DNA of 20,521 nucleotides, from positions 1-20,521 of the forward strand of contig NW_005197052.1 in assembly GCF_000372725.1 (NCBI RefSeq), in the 5' to 3' direction. Below the pieces are notes generated by a model that worked only from the letters and a program-made list of their open reading frames with translations, was not told the DNA's origin and made no database searches. Source of the stretch: Emiliania huxleyi CCMP1516. Taxonomy: Eukaryota; Haptophyta; Isochrysidales; Noelaerhabdaceae. Positions within the stretch are counted from its first letter, which is position 1; each line of letters opens with the position of its first letter. The position numbers and the translations under genes were made by a program. This document shows, one piece after another, positions 8,548 to 17,440 of this stretch.

Positions 8548-9126
8548 AACCCGGACTGCCACCTTAATGTCCAAACCCAATGGTCCATTGCGAGCGGTCC
8601 TTCGTTGCTGTTTTTCTTGCACTTGTGCAAGATTGGGCGTCTTCTGCCGCAGTCCCTTTGATTGTAGGTATATTGTTGGCAAATCAAGACACAGAGCTCA
8701 CACAGACAGAATCACAGCGGGAGGAAAGCGGCGAGTCGCAATTCCAGGGGTCGTTGTGGCGGGCCACCCTGTCCAGAGAGGCATGGATGCCAATCTGGGG
8801 TCTCTCGACTGAGTCTATGAAGCCCTGGCCGCCTCCCGGTGGTGGTGAAGGTTGAATAACCAAGCGACGGAGATGGTGCGGGGGTACGGGCGTGGGGTGA
8901 AATTCTGAAAAACGTGCAGCACTTCTAGCCGACATCGACAAAAGTCACTCTCTAGCCCCGCGGCGAGCGGCCCCGCCGGAGGCGAAGAAAATTTTGCCAT
9001 CTAGCGCACTCTAACACACATTTTTGCACAAATCGACGCCTCCAAAATAAGTCTTCACTGCAGCACGCCCTCGAGCGAGTAATTAATGCGTCTGTAGGCC
9101 AATATAGAGCTTCTCGCGCGCGCTCC

Positions 9127-9245
9127 TCAGCTGGCGGTCCGCAGGGCCGCCCGGGCGAGAAGCGCAAGCCCGCCAGCCGCACCATGTGATTCACGATGAT
9201 GAGCGTCTCGGCCTCGAGCAGCGTGTAGGAGCGAAGCTTGCCCTT
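9127..9245 (-). pseudogene. Possible isolated exon remnant
   Basis: The minus strand reads KLRSYTLLEAETLIIVNH followed by MVRLAGLRF, a protein-like composition unlike the surrounding shadow frames. I see no convincing partner exons on either side and do not recognise a family. Confidence 0.2.
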
Positions 9246-9331
9246 CCTTCCCCTCCCCCCCAGCAGTGAATGATAGACGCCCAGCCCCCCTTTCGACCGT
9301 GCGCGCCCTCTGCGGAATCATCCTGATGGGG

Positions 9332-9425
9332 CAGTCCTGACGCAAACTTGAGAGTCCTGACAAGCAAACTTGAGAGTCCTGACAGAAACTTGAGAGTCCT
9401 GACAGAAACTTAGAGTCCTGACAGA
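9332..9425. repeat. Minisatellite of about 19-20 bp unit (AGAGTCCTGACAGAAACTTG)
   Basis: About five units share the core GAGTCCTGAC, with small length variation between units. The same core forms a separate array at 10081-10176. Confidence 0.85.
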
Positions 9426-9640
9426 CAAAAGAAATCACGCTCACTCTCGCGCCACTCGGCCGACCATGAAAAGCGCACAAGCAAGAGAGGCGCGGCCATT
9501 GAGGCAACGTTACAGCCGGCAACGTGCATAGGCAGCAAAGCTCGGCCACGACGTCCATGGCCCGCGCGCCCCCGATTTGCCACCGGCGGCCAGCAAGCCA
9601 GCGCCGAGCAGCGCGGACGGCTGACTGACTGCTGACCGAG

Positions 9641-9738
9641 GCAGCGCCCACGGCAGCGCCCACGGCAGCGCCCACGGCAGCACCCACGGCAGCGCCCACA
9701 GCAGCACCCACGGCAGCACCCACGGCAGCGCACACGGC
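9641..9738. repeat. 12-bp minisatellite (GGCAGCGCCCAC), about eight units
   Basis: The units differ at one or two positions (AGCGCC versus AGCACC). The 12-bp period keeps frames open on both strands, which explains the repetitive Val-Gly-Ala and Cys-Arg-Gly readings. Confidence 0.9.
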
Positions 9739-10080
9739 TTGGCTGGCCATGTCAGCCGCGCAGGGACCCTCCCGCGGGTCCAACCCGAAGCGCTCGACCG
9801 CTCGACAGCGCAAGTCGGCTGACGGAGCGAGCCGCATAGCCCTCCAGTGCTCACCGCAGGATCAGGCCTGACCGGCCCACGCTCACGGCCTGGCCTGCCT
9901 GTGGACCAGCAAACTCGTTGGCTGTACGCGAGGAAAGAGCTGCGTGGCTGGGTCGATACCGTCCCCGTGCGCCCTTTCCCTCAGTGGAGGGCCGTCCCTG
10001 CCCTCGGGAGTAACTCGACTGTACACCCCTCCCTACTCTCTAGCTAAGGGCTCTATTCACAGCGGGGGGATAGTGGTTGT

Positions 10081-10176
10081 CCTGGCGGAGTCCTGACGGA
10101 GTCCTGACAGAGTCCTGACGGAGTCCTGACAGAGTCCTGACAGAGTCCTGACGGAGTCCTGACAGAGTCCTGACGG
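10081..10176. repeat. 11-bp minisatellite (GGAGTCCTGAC / AGAGTCCTGAC), about nine units
   Basis: Units alternate irregularly between ACGGAGTCCTG and ACAGAGTCCTG. The core GAGTCCTGAC is shared with the array at 9332-9425. Confidence 0.9.
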
Positions 10177-10724
10177 CCTATTTTGGAGTTTTTCAACTTT
10201 GAGGTATTGTAACTATGTGAAGGCACTATGAATGCATCAGTTCTTTGGGAGAGTGCAATCCATTTAGTTATTACCTCCAACTCAAAAAAAGTCTGGTGGC
10301 AAACGGACAATGGGGCGACCTCCACGACCTCCACGACCGCCGAAAAGCACGACCGCCGAAAAGTTCGCCCACTCGCTCTGCCCCAAACCTAAATCGTCTC
10401 TCTTTGCACATACATACATTAATTAAAAGGGAGGGTCGGCCGTCAGAAAACACGCCTCCGTGGCTCGGGTTACACCAATCCTCGCTACCCAACGCGGCCA
10501 AAGGATATCCACCTCGAGAAGCCTAAAAATGGCTACAAATACAGCCACAGCAGCTGCTAGTCGTGAGCTGCTACTGTGTGGCAGAGCCCAGAGAGAGGGC
10601 TTTCAGGAGCACTATTCAGTTTGATCCAGCTCAACGTTGCGGAGTAGTAACACTATTCCGTTTACCGCGTAAGCGGCCGGCGGCCGGCGGCGGCCGGTGC
10701 GGCACGCGGAGCACTCCGTGAGCG

Positions 10725-10843
10725 GTGACGGGTGCGAACGAGCGAATGAGAGGTCCCTTTCAGCGAGAGATAGGCAGTCCTAGTCTCTAATAACACATCT
10801 CCCACAGACAGCGACCTCTCATTCGCTCATCCGCGCCCGTCAC
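10725..10843. repeat. Long inverted repeat (31-bp arms), MITE-like hairpin
   Basis: The arm 10725-10755 pairs with 10813-10843 at 28 of 31 positions, around a loop of about 57 nt. Arms begin GTGACGGG and end CCCGTCAC. I cannot identify a target duplication. Confidence 0.85.
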
Positions 10844-10851
10844 ACTGCTAG

Positions 10852-11200
10852 TCGCGGGGTAATCCCCCGCCAAAAAGGGAAATAAAAGAATTTTCCTCAA
10901 ATGGCACGGCCCTGGGCACGGGACTGGCGCGCACTGGCACTAACACAGGTACACCATTCGAAAGAAGAATTCGATGTAGGCAGCTTCCTTTCCTTGAAAT
11001 ATCCCACTGTGTAGTGCGGAGCCCGCGCGGAGAGGTGTGCGCGTCCGCTGGCCCCCCTCCAATAATTTTCTGTTCTCCTTTCCGACGCCCGAGGGACGCG
11101 CCCGCCCGCTATACGCGCTAGGATTCCTAAACATGTGGGGTTATTGGCAATTGGGAGACGGCTAACGTAGCAGCCACCACACTCTCCAATGTGCAATGTG
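10852..11200. repeat. Dispersed repeat A, copy 2
   Basis: This is homologous to 3266-3619 and in the same orientation relative to the PPR gene. It ends at GCAATGTG (11193-11200), where the 1.09-kb insertion begins. It is clearly more diverged from its partner than the PPR copies are from each other. No methyltransferase sequence lies beside it. Confidence 0.8.
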
Positions 11201-11439
11201 GTGCGAGAGCTAATCCTGAGCAACAATAAGCGACTGTACCACGGAGCACAGAGCGCAGCAGACAGGACGGCGGCGACGGCGGACATGGCAGAGACGAGTG
11301 TGAGACAAAGGGCGGCGGGGATGGAGGGCGGGAGCGACGGGGATGGTGACGGTGACGGTGGCGGGAGAGGAAGGGGGTCCATTAACACCAGACAGCGAGA
11401 GGGGCAGGGAGGAAAGGGGGAGAGAGGAAGCCAACGGCG

Positions 11440-11937
11440 ATGCCACCAGCAGCGCAGGGGACGCGCACAGAGGATGAGGATATAAACTGGGACGACGCAG
11501 CGGAGGGGATAGACGAGGGAATCGAGGGACCGGAGGGCTTTCGCGACAGCGACGATGACGACGAAGGCAGGGGAGGAGACGGAGGGGCGACACGCAGGAG
11601 GAGCGAAATCGCGAACGGCCCGAGCAGAGAGGGCGACGGCGGAGCACGAGGGGGCAACGGTAACGCTACTAATGACGCGAACCGAGGCACGGGCGACGGC
11701 GGGGACGGGGAGGGCGACAGCGACGTCGAGGTTGACGCAACGGTATCGAGAGCGCCACCCAAAAGGCGAGGCGGACAGCCATGGAGGTCACCGAATTTGG
11801 AGGGCAAACGGCACGATACGAAAAGGCAGGGCGAGGCGGATGGAGAAAGAAGTGCCGAGGAGGCCATGGTGGAGGGGAGGGACGGGAGGACGAAAGAAGG
11901 GCGAGGAGGGCGAGCGGCCCGAACAGGCCGCGAGTAG
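11440..11937 (+). CDS. Unrecognised acidic/basic low-complexity ORF within the insertion
   Basis: The frame would encode 165 residues, acidic at first (DEDINWDDAAEGIDEG), then Gly/Asp/Arg-rich. It could be the N-terminal part of a retroelement ORF. A different frame ending at 12073 has a more protein-like end (LATWEGFVKDGLKNIRTKKR), so a frameshift near 11900 is possible. I recognise no domain, and the composition alone could keep the frame open. Confidence 0.25.
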   Translation: MPPAAQGTRTEDEDINWDDAAEGIDEGIEGPEGFRDSDDDDEGRGGDGGATRRRSEIANGPSREGDGGARGGNGNATNDANRGTGDGGDGEGDSDVEVDATVSRAPPKRRGGQPWRSPNLEGKRHDTKRQGEADGERSAEEAMVEGRDGRTKEGRGGRAARTGRE

Positions 11938-12071
11938 ACAGCGCCTGCTGGCCATTTCGAGACATTCGCAAAGAACGCTAGCTACATGGGAGGGCTTCGT
12001 GAAGGATGGATTGAAAAACATTCGAACAAAGAAGAGGCGACGGGAGGAACCGGCAGAGGATGCAGTGACGT

Positions 12072-12072
<1 letters not shown>

Positions 12073-12146
<74 letters not shown>
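12073..12146. repeat. (AC)37 microsatellite
   Basis: An uninterrupted AC dinucleotide run lies inside the 1.09-kb insertion. It is absent from the paralogous locus because the whole insertion is absent there. Confidence 0.97.
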
Positions 12147-12147
<1 letters not shown>

Positions 12148-12289
12148 GCTCACCCAGCGCGCACCGGGCCTTGCACTTTGAATGCCGTGGGGCTCCTGTC
12201 GTTAGACGTGGCGAGACGCGAGGCGGTTGCCGACTGCCCCCTTTGCCCCACCACCTCGTGTGTGTGGAGAAGTTTACCTTACCTTACCT

Positions 12290-13350
12290 GCAATGTGTGG
12301 TGGTGTGGCGTGCCGTTCCCATCGTGGTCCCCCAAGTCTTCCACCCTGACGCTACCGCCCCCTCCCGCCGCCGCTCCCCCGGCTCGGCCGCCCCGCTCCC
12401 GGCCGCCCCGCGCCTCCCCCCTGCTCGCTCTCGTACGCCAGGTCGGCGCGGGCCGCGAGGAGCGCCTCGCTCGCGGCGTACAGCTCGAGGGCGCGCCCCA
12501 TCCACCTCCGCCCCTCCTCCTCCGTCTCCGCTACCTCGCTCGCCGCCGAGCACCCCTCCGCCAGCGCGGCCAGCACCTTGAGGTTGGCGGGCGGCGTCTG
12601 GCCCCGCCGCCGCGCCTCCGAAAAGACGCGGAACGCGCCCTCTGGCCGCCCCGCCCGCAAATAGTGCCGGATGAGCGAGTTGCGGGTCAGCGCGTCGACC
12701 TCGAGGCTGCCGCCGCCCTCTCCTCCTCCCCTTTCGCCTCCGCCCTCCCCCTCCCCGCCGCCCCCTCCCCCGGCCGCCGCCTCGTACAGGTCGAGCGCCG
12801 TGTGGATGGCGCCTCCTCGCTCGCACGCGTCGAGCAGCAGCTTGACGGTCACCTAGTGAGGAGGCAAGCCGGCCCATGAATCCGCCAGCAACTAGGCGGG
12901 CGAGGAGCGGCTTTGCGCGTGGCCGAGTCTGGCAGCGGCCCGCCCGGCGAGCGGCACGCCTGGCGGGGGCATGTCGCGGACGTGTCGGGGACATGCACAT
13001 GCACAGGACATGTCGAGGCCGAGCTAGCCCTTGGCCCGCCTCGTACTGCCGCACCGCCTCCGCCGCGTCGCCAACCTCGCGGCAGCCGAGCAGCATCGCG
13101 TTGACTCGCTCGGTGTAGAGGGGGACGCCCGCCTCGTCCGCCCGCCGCTGCAGCGCCGCGAGCGTCGCGAGGTCTCCGCGCCGCGCAAAGGCGTTCATCA
13201 GCGCGGTGAGGGCGGGGCGGGCCTGCGGTGCGTGTCGTGGACGTGTCGTGGACGCGCCCTCCGACACGGTGCCTCGGCGAGGGTCGTGCCGCGCCTGGCC
13301 GCGGCCGGGGGAGGCGAGGTCGGAGGCGAGGTGCCGCTCGAAGGCCTGCG

Positions 13351-13384
<34 letters not shown>

Positions 13385-14600
13385 TCGTCGCTCGCTCAGT
13401 CCCCCGGCGAGGTCGGGCGGGGGAAGCGCTGCTGCAGGGCCTGCAGCGCCCGCTCCGGCTCGGAGGCACGCGCGCAGGCAGCCACGTAGAAGCGAGCCAC
13501 CTGGAGAGAGATGGGCCGAGGTTGCGCGAGGCTGCGCGAGATCACGCCCGGTGGCAGCCGGCCACGCCTTTGGAGAGAGAGGCGTGCCCGCGGAGGCGGC
13601 GGCGGCGCACGCGCCCTCGTACGCGGCGCGCGCGTCGTCGAAGCGGCCGGCGTTGGCCGCCGCCTACTCTGGTTCCATAGCGGCTCATCTCGGGTCGGCC
13701 TCGGAGCGGCCCTGCGCTTGCCGCCGCCTGCAGCAGCACGCAGAGCTGCCACTCGCAGAGGGGGTCGTCCTCGCCCGCCGCCCTCATGTCCGCCTCGATC
13801 CGGCCTGCGGTCAGGGGCCAGGGGTTCAGGGTCAGGGGCCAGGGTCGGGGGTCAGCCTCGCGCGCCGCCTCGATCCGGCGCCTGCGCGAGCGGCCAGCGG
13901 CGCGACGCCAATCGAGCCGACGGCGTGGAGAAAGGCGGTGTACTCGGGCTTGGCGAGGGAGGCCGAGCCCGCCGCGTCGAGCCGGGTGTACAGCCGCCAC
14001 GCCAGGTCGCTCTGCTTGTTCTGCGGGCCGCGGGCAGGGGGGTTCGGTGCGGGCAGGGGAGGGTTGAGAGCTGGAAGGCACGGCTGGGCGGGTGGCGGGA
14101 GCGGCGGAGCCGAGCGGTCGCGGAGCGGTGCGAGCGGATTTGGAGCGGGAGGTGCGGCGACTGGCAAGGCGGCGACGCATCCGGCGGGGCCGCCGCTCGA
14201 ACGGGCGGCAGGGAGCTAGGCGGTGGCTGTGCATGCACCTCTGCGAGCCGCTCGAGGCAGTCGGCCAGCCCGGTCCGGGCGGCGGGCGAGGCGGGCGACG
14301 AGGCGAGGCGCTGCAGCACGCGCACAGCCTCGTCGTTCGTCACGGGAGGGCGGCTGCGGCGGCGAGTGGCGAGCGAGCGGGACAAGCAGGGAGGCGCAGC
14401 GAAGCGCGTGGCGCGAGGCAGCGTGAGCAACATGGAAATTCCACACGTTGGTTTGTTATCTGAGAGCGCCTTCGTTGTTAAGGTGGCAGTCCGGGTTCTG
14501 TGAAGAGGGTCGCTCGTCGAATGCGAGCCAGTTCGCTCGCGACGCCGACGCCGACGCCGCCGCCGGAACGACCGCGGCGGCCGGTCGAGCGGCCGCCCCG
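12290..14600. repeat. Segmental duplication, core copy 2
   Basis: This is the counterpart of 3612-5920. On the left it is separated from repeat A copy 2 by the 1.09-kb insertion. On the right, homology stops at 14600 and resumes at 15368 (paired with 5921) within the TTAA element. Confidence 0.92.
12352..14433 (-). CDS. Organelle-targeted PPR protein, copy 2 (nine exons, 445 aa)
   Basis: Exons are 14433-14239, 14020-13882, 13804-13728, 13663-13568, 13500-13441, 13345-13295, 13222-13040, 12959-12924 and 12852-12352, with the same phases and splice sites as copy 1. The predicted protein appears identical to copy 1. The five exonic differences I found are all synonymous: Ala and Tyr codons in the last exon, Asp in exon 2, Val and Thr in exon 1. 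Introns carry further substitutions and small indels, such as the GA microsatellite and the sequence around 12875-12885. The start codon is again 45 bp from the TTAA of the adjacent element. Both copies therefore look functional, or the duplication or conversion is very recent. The function is inferred as for copy 1: PPR-type organellar RNA binding. Confidence 0.85.
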
Positions 14601-15148
14601 GCCAGCGGCCGTATCGAGCCTGCCCGTCGCGAAGGTGCGGCCCTCACGCGCCCCACCGGCCGCCCGCGCCGCCGCGCCCACGTCGCTCTCTCGAAGCCCA
14701 GCGCCACGCCGCTACGACTCCCATCGCGACGACTCCCGTGCTCGCTCGTGGCGCAGGCGATCGACTCCTGACACCCATCGAGCGGATGGGCGCGTTCCCG
14801 CAGCGACCCGGTACTCTCGAACGACTTTTGAGGGCAAAAGGTGCCGCCCGAGCCCATTCCCGCCGCCCGCCGCCCGAGATCAGCTGCCACCGGCCAGCGC
14901 GCGCGCGGAGACCTGCCGCGAGCGCCTCCGTGGCCCTAGCTGGGGTGATTAGCAAGCGCCTCGGCACTTTAGATTCGCCCCTCGGGCTTTTCCGCGCGCG
15001 TGATCAGTCTCGCGTTCTCTCCTTTTTCAGGCGCCTGTTTTCGGCCTCTGAAGAGCAACCGTCGAGGCGTCGATGCTCGCCTCCACGACCGCGCCAGACC
15101 TCCGCGATTGGGGCGCCTTGTCGACGGGATCAATTGTTATTCCGAACA

Positions 15149-15283
15149 CATTTTTCTGGCATTTTACTCGCACGTCGGCGACTCTTAGTCGCTTCTCCGT
15201 GCTACGAGGCCTCTGTTTTGTGTCCGCGAGGACTAGATCGAAACTAACATTTCGGCACATTTCAGTTAAATGCCAGAAAAATG
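15149..15283. repeat. MITE-like hairpin within TTAA element copy 2
   Basis: CATTTTTCTGGCATTTTAC (15149-15167) pairs with 15265-15283 at 18 of 19 positions. Weaker complementarity extends outward to about 15131 and 15302 (CAATTGT versus ACAATTC). The enclosed DNA is AT-richer than its surroundings and lies in the segment unique to this copy. Confidence 0.8.
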
Positions 15284-15423
15284 CGCATTCACTCACAATT
15301 CATGTGTATATGAACGGTGCCGACGGGTTTGGCGAGCATCGAAGCCGTCCAGGCGCAGCAACGCGACGGATTCGGAGGCCGAGGGCTCCGAAAGAGCCTC
15401 CCGAGCGAGGCCGGCGCGGTCAC

Positions 15424-16075
15424 GGTGCCGTGGCGGCCACCGACGTCGCCGGAGCGGCACTCCCGGGGCGCCACTCCCTCACCCGGTCAGGGGGGGCCAA
15501 CCACAGCCCGCCTCACCGTCCGTGGAGCCTCTGTGGTCCGCCGGTCCGGCTTCGACTTTCGACCCTCCGGGGGCTGCGCGGAGCAGCCCCGCGGAGCCTC
15601 CCGGATGCACCAGCACACCGTCGTCCAGAACGCCGGCGCACGCGCTGCCCAGTGACTGGGCGGGTCGGCCCCGACTAGGGGCGGGCCCAGCCGCGCGGAG
15701 AAGACCATCCCACTCGCGGTTCGTCGCACCGTCCGCTCCGGTTTTCGTCTCGAGCGGGTCGTGAGACGGCCGCGAGAGCGAGCACCGCGGTCACGGTACC
15801 GTGGAGGCCACAGACGTCGCCGGAGCGGCACTCCCGGGGCGCCACTCCCTCACCCGGTCAGGGGGGGCCAACCACAGCCCGCCTCACCGTCCGTGGAGCT
15901 TCCGTGGTCCGCCGCTCCGGCTTCGATTTTCGACCCTCCCGAGGCTGCTAGAGCAGCCCCGCGGAGCCTCCCGGATGCACCAGCACACCGTCGTCCAGAA
16001 CGCCGGCGCACGCGCTGCCCAGTGACTGGGCGGGTCGGCCCCGACTAGGGGCGGGCCCAGCCGCGCGGAGAAGGC
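15424..16075. repeat. About 371-bp tandem repeat, two units, in TTAA element copy 2
   Basis: GGCGGCCACCGACGTCGCCG at 15432 corresponds to GGAGGCCACAGACGTCGCCG at 15803. The first unit has diverged most (around 15530-15595). Both units carry GGATGCACCAGC where both units of the other locus have GGATGCATCGGC. Confidence 0.88.
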
Positions 16076-16691
16076 CAGCGAGCTCGAAACACGTCGCCGC
16101 GGCCGGCCGTTTCGCAAGCCTGAGCGGGTCGCCAGACACCCGCGAGAGCCAGCAGCTAGAGCGCCGTCGTAGCCGCAGATCGAGTCGAGGAGCTTGATGT
16201 CCACGGTAGCAGTTGTGGAGAGCGGTGGCACGGTGCGTGTAGACGCGTCGATTGAGGGCTCCCTTTCGAAACGCGACGGGTACGGCATGACAACTGCCAG
16301 TACAGTTTTACGCCGGCCAGCGTGAGAGCACAACAGGGAGCCGGCGACCCGTACGCTTTGCGCGTGGCGACTGGTGGCTGTCTGGAGCTCGTGTGAGCTG
16401 GGCCGACGCGTGGCCGAGCCGAGAGGACCAGCGAGCGACCACGTTGGCGATGAAGCTTGGCGGCCGGCGCCTCGTCGCCAGACGTCACAGCGGCGTGGAC
16501 GTAGGAGTGTGCGGCGACGGTTACCGGCAAATCCGGCCCAGTGTGGCCGGCAGCTGCCTAGCGCTGGCCTGTGGCCGGCGCCGCGGTGGCGGATAAGGCG
16601 TCTCGCCGCCGTGGCGGCGGTCGGCAGGTGCGAGCGTGATGCCATCTTGCGAGACGACACCCGTCTCGCAAAACCCGGACTGCCACCTTAA

Positions 16692-17440
16692 GCTTAGCCT
16701 TCGATGTTATGAAAACAAACGCAAGGCGGACATGGCATATCGCTCTCGGGCTCACGGACATCCCTCACACCCGCCGCACACCCGCCGCCCCCGCGCGCGC
16801 CCCACCCCGGCCGGGAGAAAGGGGAGTGACAGTTTGGGATTGCAAGCCCGAGTATGTTGAGTCCTGGCTCAACAACGCAGATAACAAGAGGGGGTGGTCC
16901 GGCTCACAGGTCCGGCTCACGCGCCTCGAGCTCGCCAATCTACCGCACTGAACACTTCCGCCCCCTCGCTCCCAACCCACCCACCTCGCCGACCGCAGAA
17001 CCGCGCGATCTCGGGCGATCTCGGGCCCTTAGAGCGCCTTCGTTGTTGAGCACTTGAGCACTGGATAAACGTTTTTCGGTTATTACAACTGTACAATCAT
17101 TCCGCAATATATGCGGAGGGGAGGGAGTTGGAATGCACAGATGGGGATGGCGAAGGCGGAGGGCGGAAGGCGGGAGGGCGGCGGTTCGGGGAAGGAGTAA
17201 TTGGCGGGTGATTTTCTTTTGCCACGGGCAGGGCGGAGGCGCGCACCATCAAAAGCGGGGTGGTCCAACGGCGTCTCTTAGCCCAAGAAAGAAAGAAAGA
17301 AAGCCGACAATCCAAGGTTAGCCCCGTGTGCTGCATCCAAAATACCACGTTCGGATCGCTCCTCATCGCAAACCCTGTCAGCAGTTCACCTACGGGTATG
17401 TTCGTAACAATAAATGGTCCTTCTTATTTGCCTCGTCAGG
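16692..17440. other. Spacer upstream of the ankyrin gene with one small unrecognised ORF
   Basis: A frame at 16709-16951 would encode 80 residues ending with a fairly protein-like stretch (WDCKPEYVESWLNNADNK, then RGWSGSQVRLTRLE), but I recognise nothing and see no support for expression. GATCTCGGGC repeats at about 17007-17027, a 17-mer shared with the PPR upstream regions lies at 17031-17047, and a short GAAA microsatellite at about 17286-17302. The ankyrin gene's promoter should lie here. Confidence 0.4.

Larger units (their letters stand above)
5798..8567. mobile_element. TTAA-flanked non-autonomous DNA element, copy 1
   Basis: The left end TTAA-GGTGGCAGTCCGGGTT (5798-5817) is the exact reverse complement of the right end AACCCGGACTGCCACC-TTAA (8548-8567). 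This gives 16-bp perfect terminal inverted repeats and a TTAA at each side. TTAA target sites are characteristic of the piggyBac superfamily, but the ends lack its usual CCC start and no transposase frame is recognisable. The left end lies 45 bp upstream of the PPR start codon, so the element may carry that gene's promoter. Compared with copy 2 it lacks about 767 bp at 5920 and carries a 1.3-kb nested insertion. Confidence 0.75.
8568..10851. other. Gene-poor stretch between the two duplicated blocks
   Basis: I cannot support a gene here. The first 450 bp are relatively AT-rich; a frame at 8580-8855 with one hydrophobic segment matches nothing I know. Three minisatellite arrays, one possible exon remnant and one hairpin are listed separately. 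An open frame at 9847-10047 is unrecognised, and there is no support for its start or for splicing. Confidence 0.5.
11201..12289 (+). mobile_element. 1089-bp insertion with 8-bp target duplication (retroelement-like tail)
   Basis: GCAATGTG stands at 11193-11200 and again at 12290-12297, while the paralogous locus has it once (3612-3619), so this is an insertion with an 8-bp target duplication. The ends are not inverted repeats. The right end is a short ACCTT tandem (TTTACCTTACCTTACCT), like the simple-repeat tails of some non-LTR retrotransposons. It contains an open frame and a CA microsatellite. The class remains uncertain. Confidence 0.7.
14478..16691. mobile_element. TTAA-flanked non-autonomous DNA element, copy 2
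   Basis: The same 16-bp terminal inverted repeats lie at 14482-14497 and 16672-16687, with TTAA at 14478-14481 and 16688-16691. It holds 14601-15367, absent from copy 1, and lacks the nested 1.3-kb element; the uninterrupted GGTCACGGT is at about 15419. The left flank (PPR upstream region) is shared with copy 1, but the right flank (GCTTAGCC) is unrelated to that of copy 1 (TGTCCAAA). No transposase is recognisable. Confidence 0.75.

Noticed and set aside
9641..9837. A minus-strand frame with repeated Ala-Val-Gly motifs
   Set aside because: The 12-bp period of the DNA repeat keeps every frame open, and no flanking domain or splice context supports a gene.
10081..10176. The short regular repeats as a CRISPR array
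   Set aside because: The units are 11 bp with no spacers, the genome is eukaryotic, and no cas genes are present.
11201..12289. The 1.09-kb insertion as a tyrosine-recombinase (DIRS/Crypton) element, because of a stretch reading LATWEGFVKDGLKNIRTKKR
   Set aside because: The stretch is too short, no catalytic residues are present, and the resemblance to recombinase N-termini is only impressionistic.
17190..17300. A possible tRNA around GGTGGTCCAACGGCGTC
   Set aside because: I could not fold a cloverleaf; no T-arm GGTTCGA box or acceptor pairing is present.
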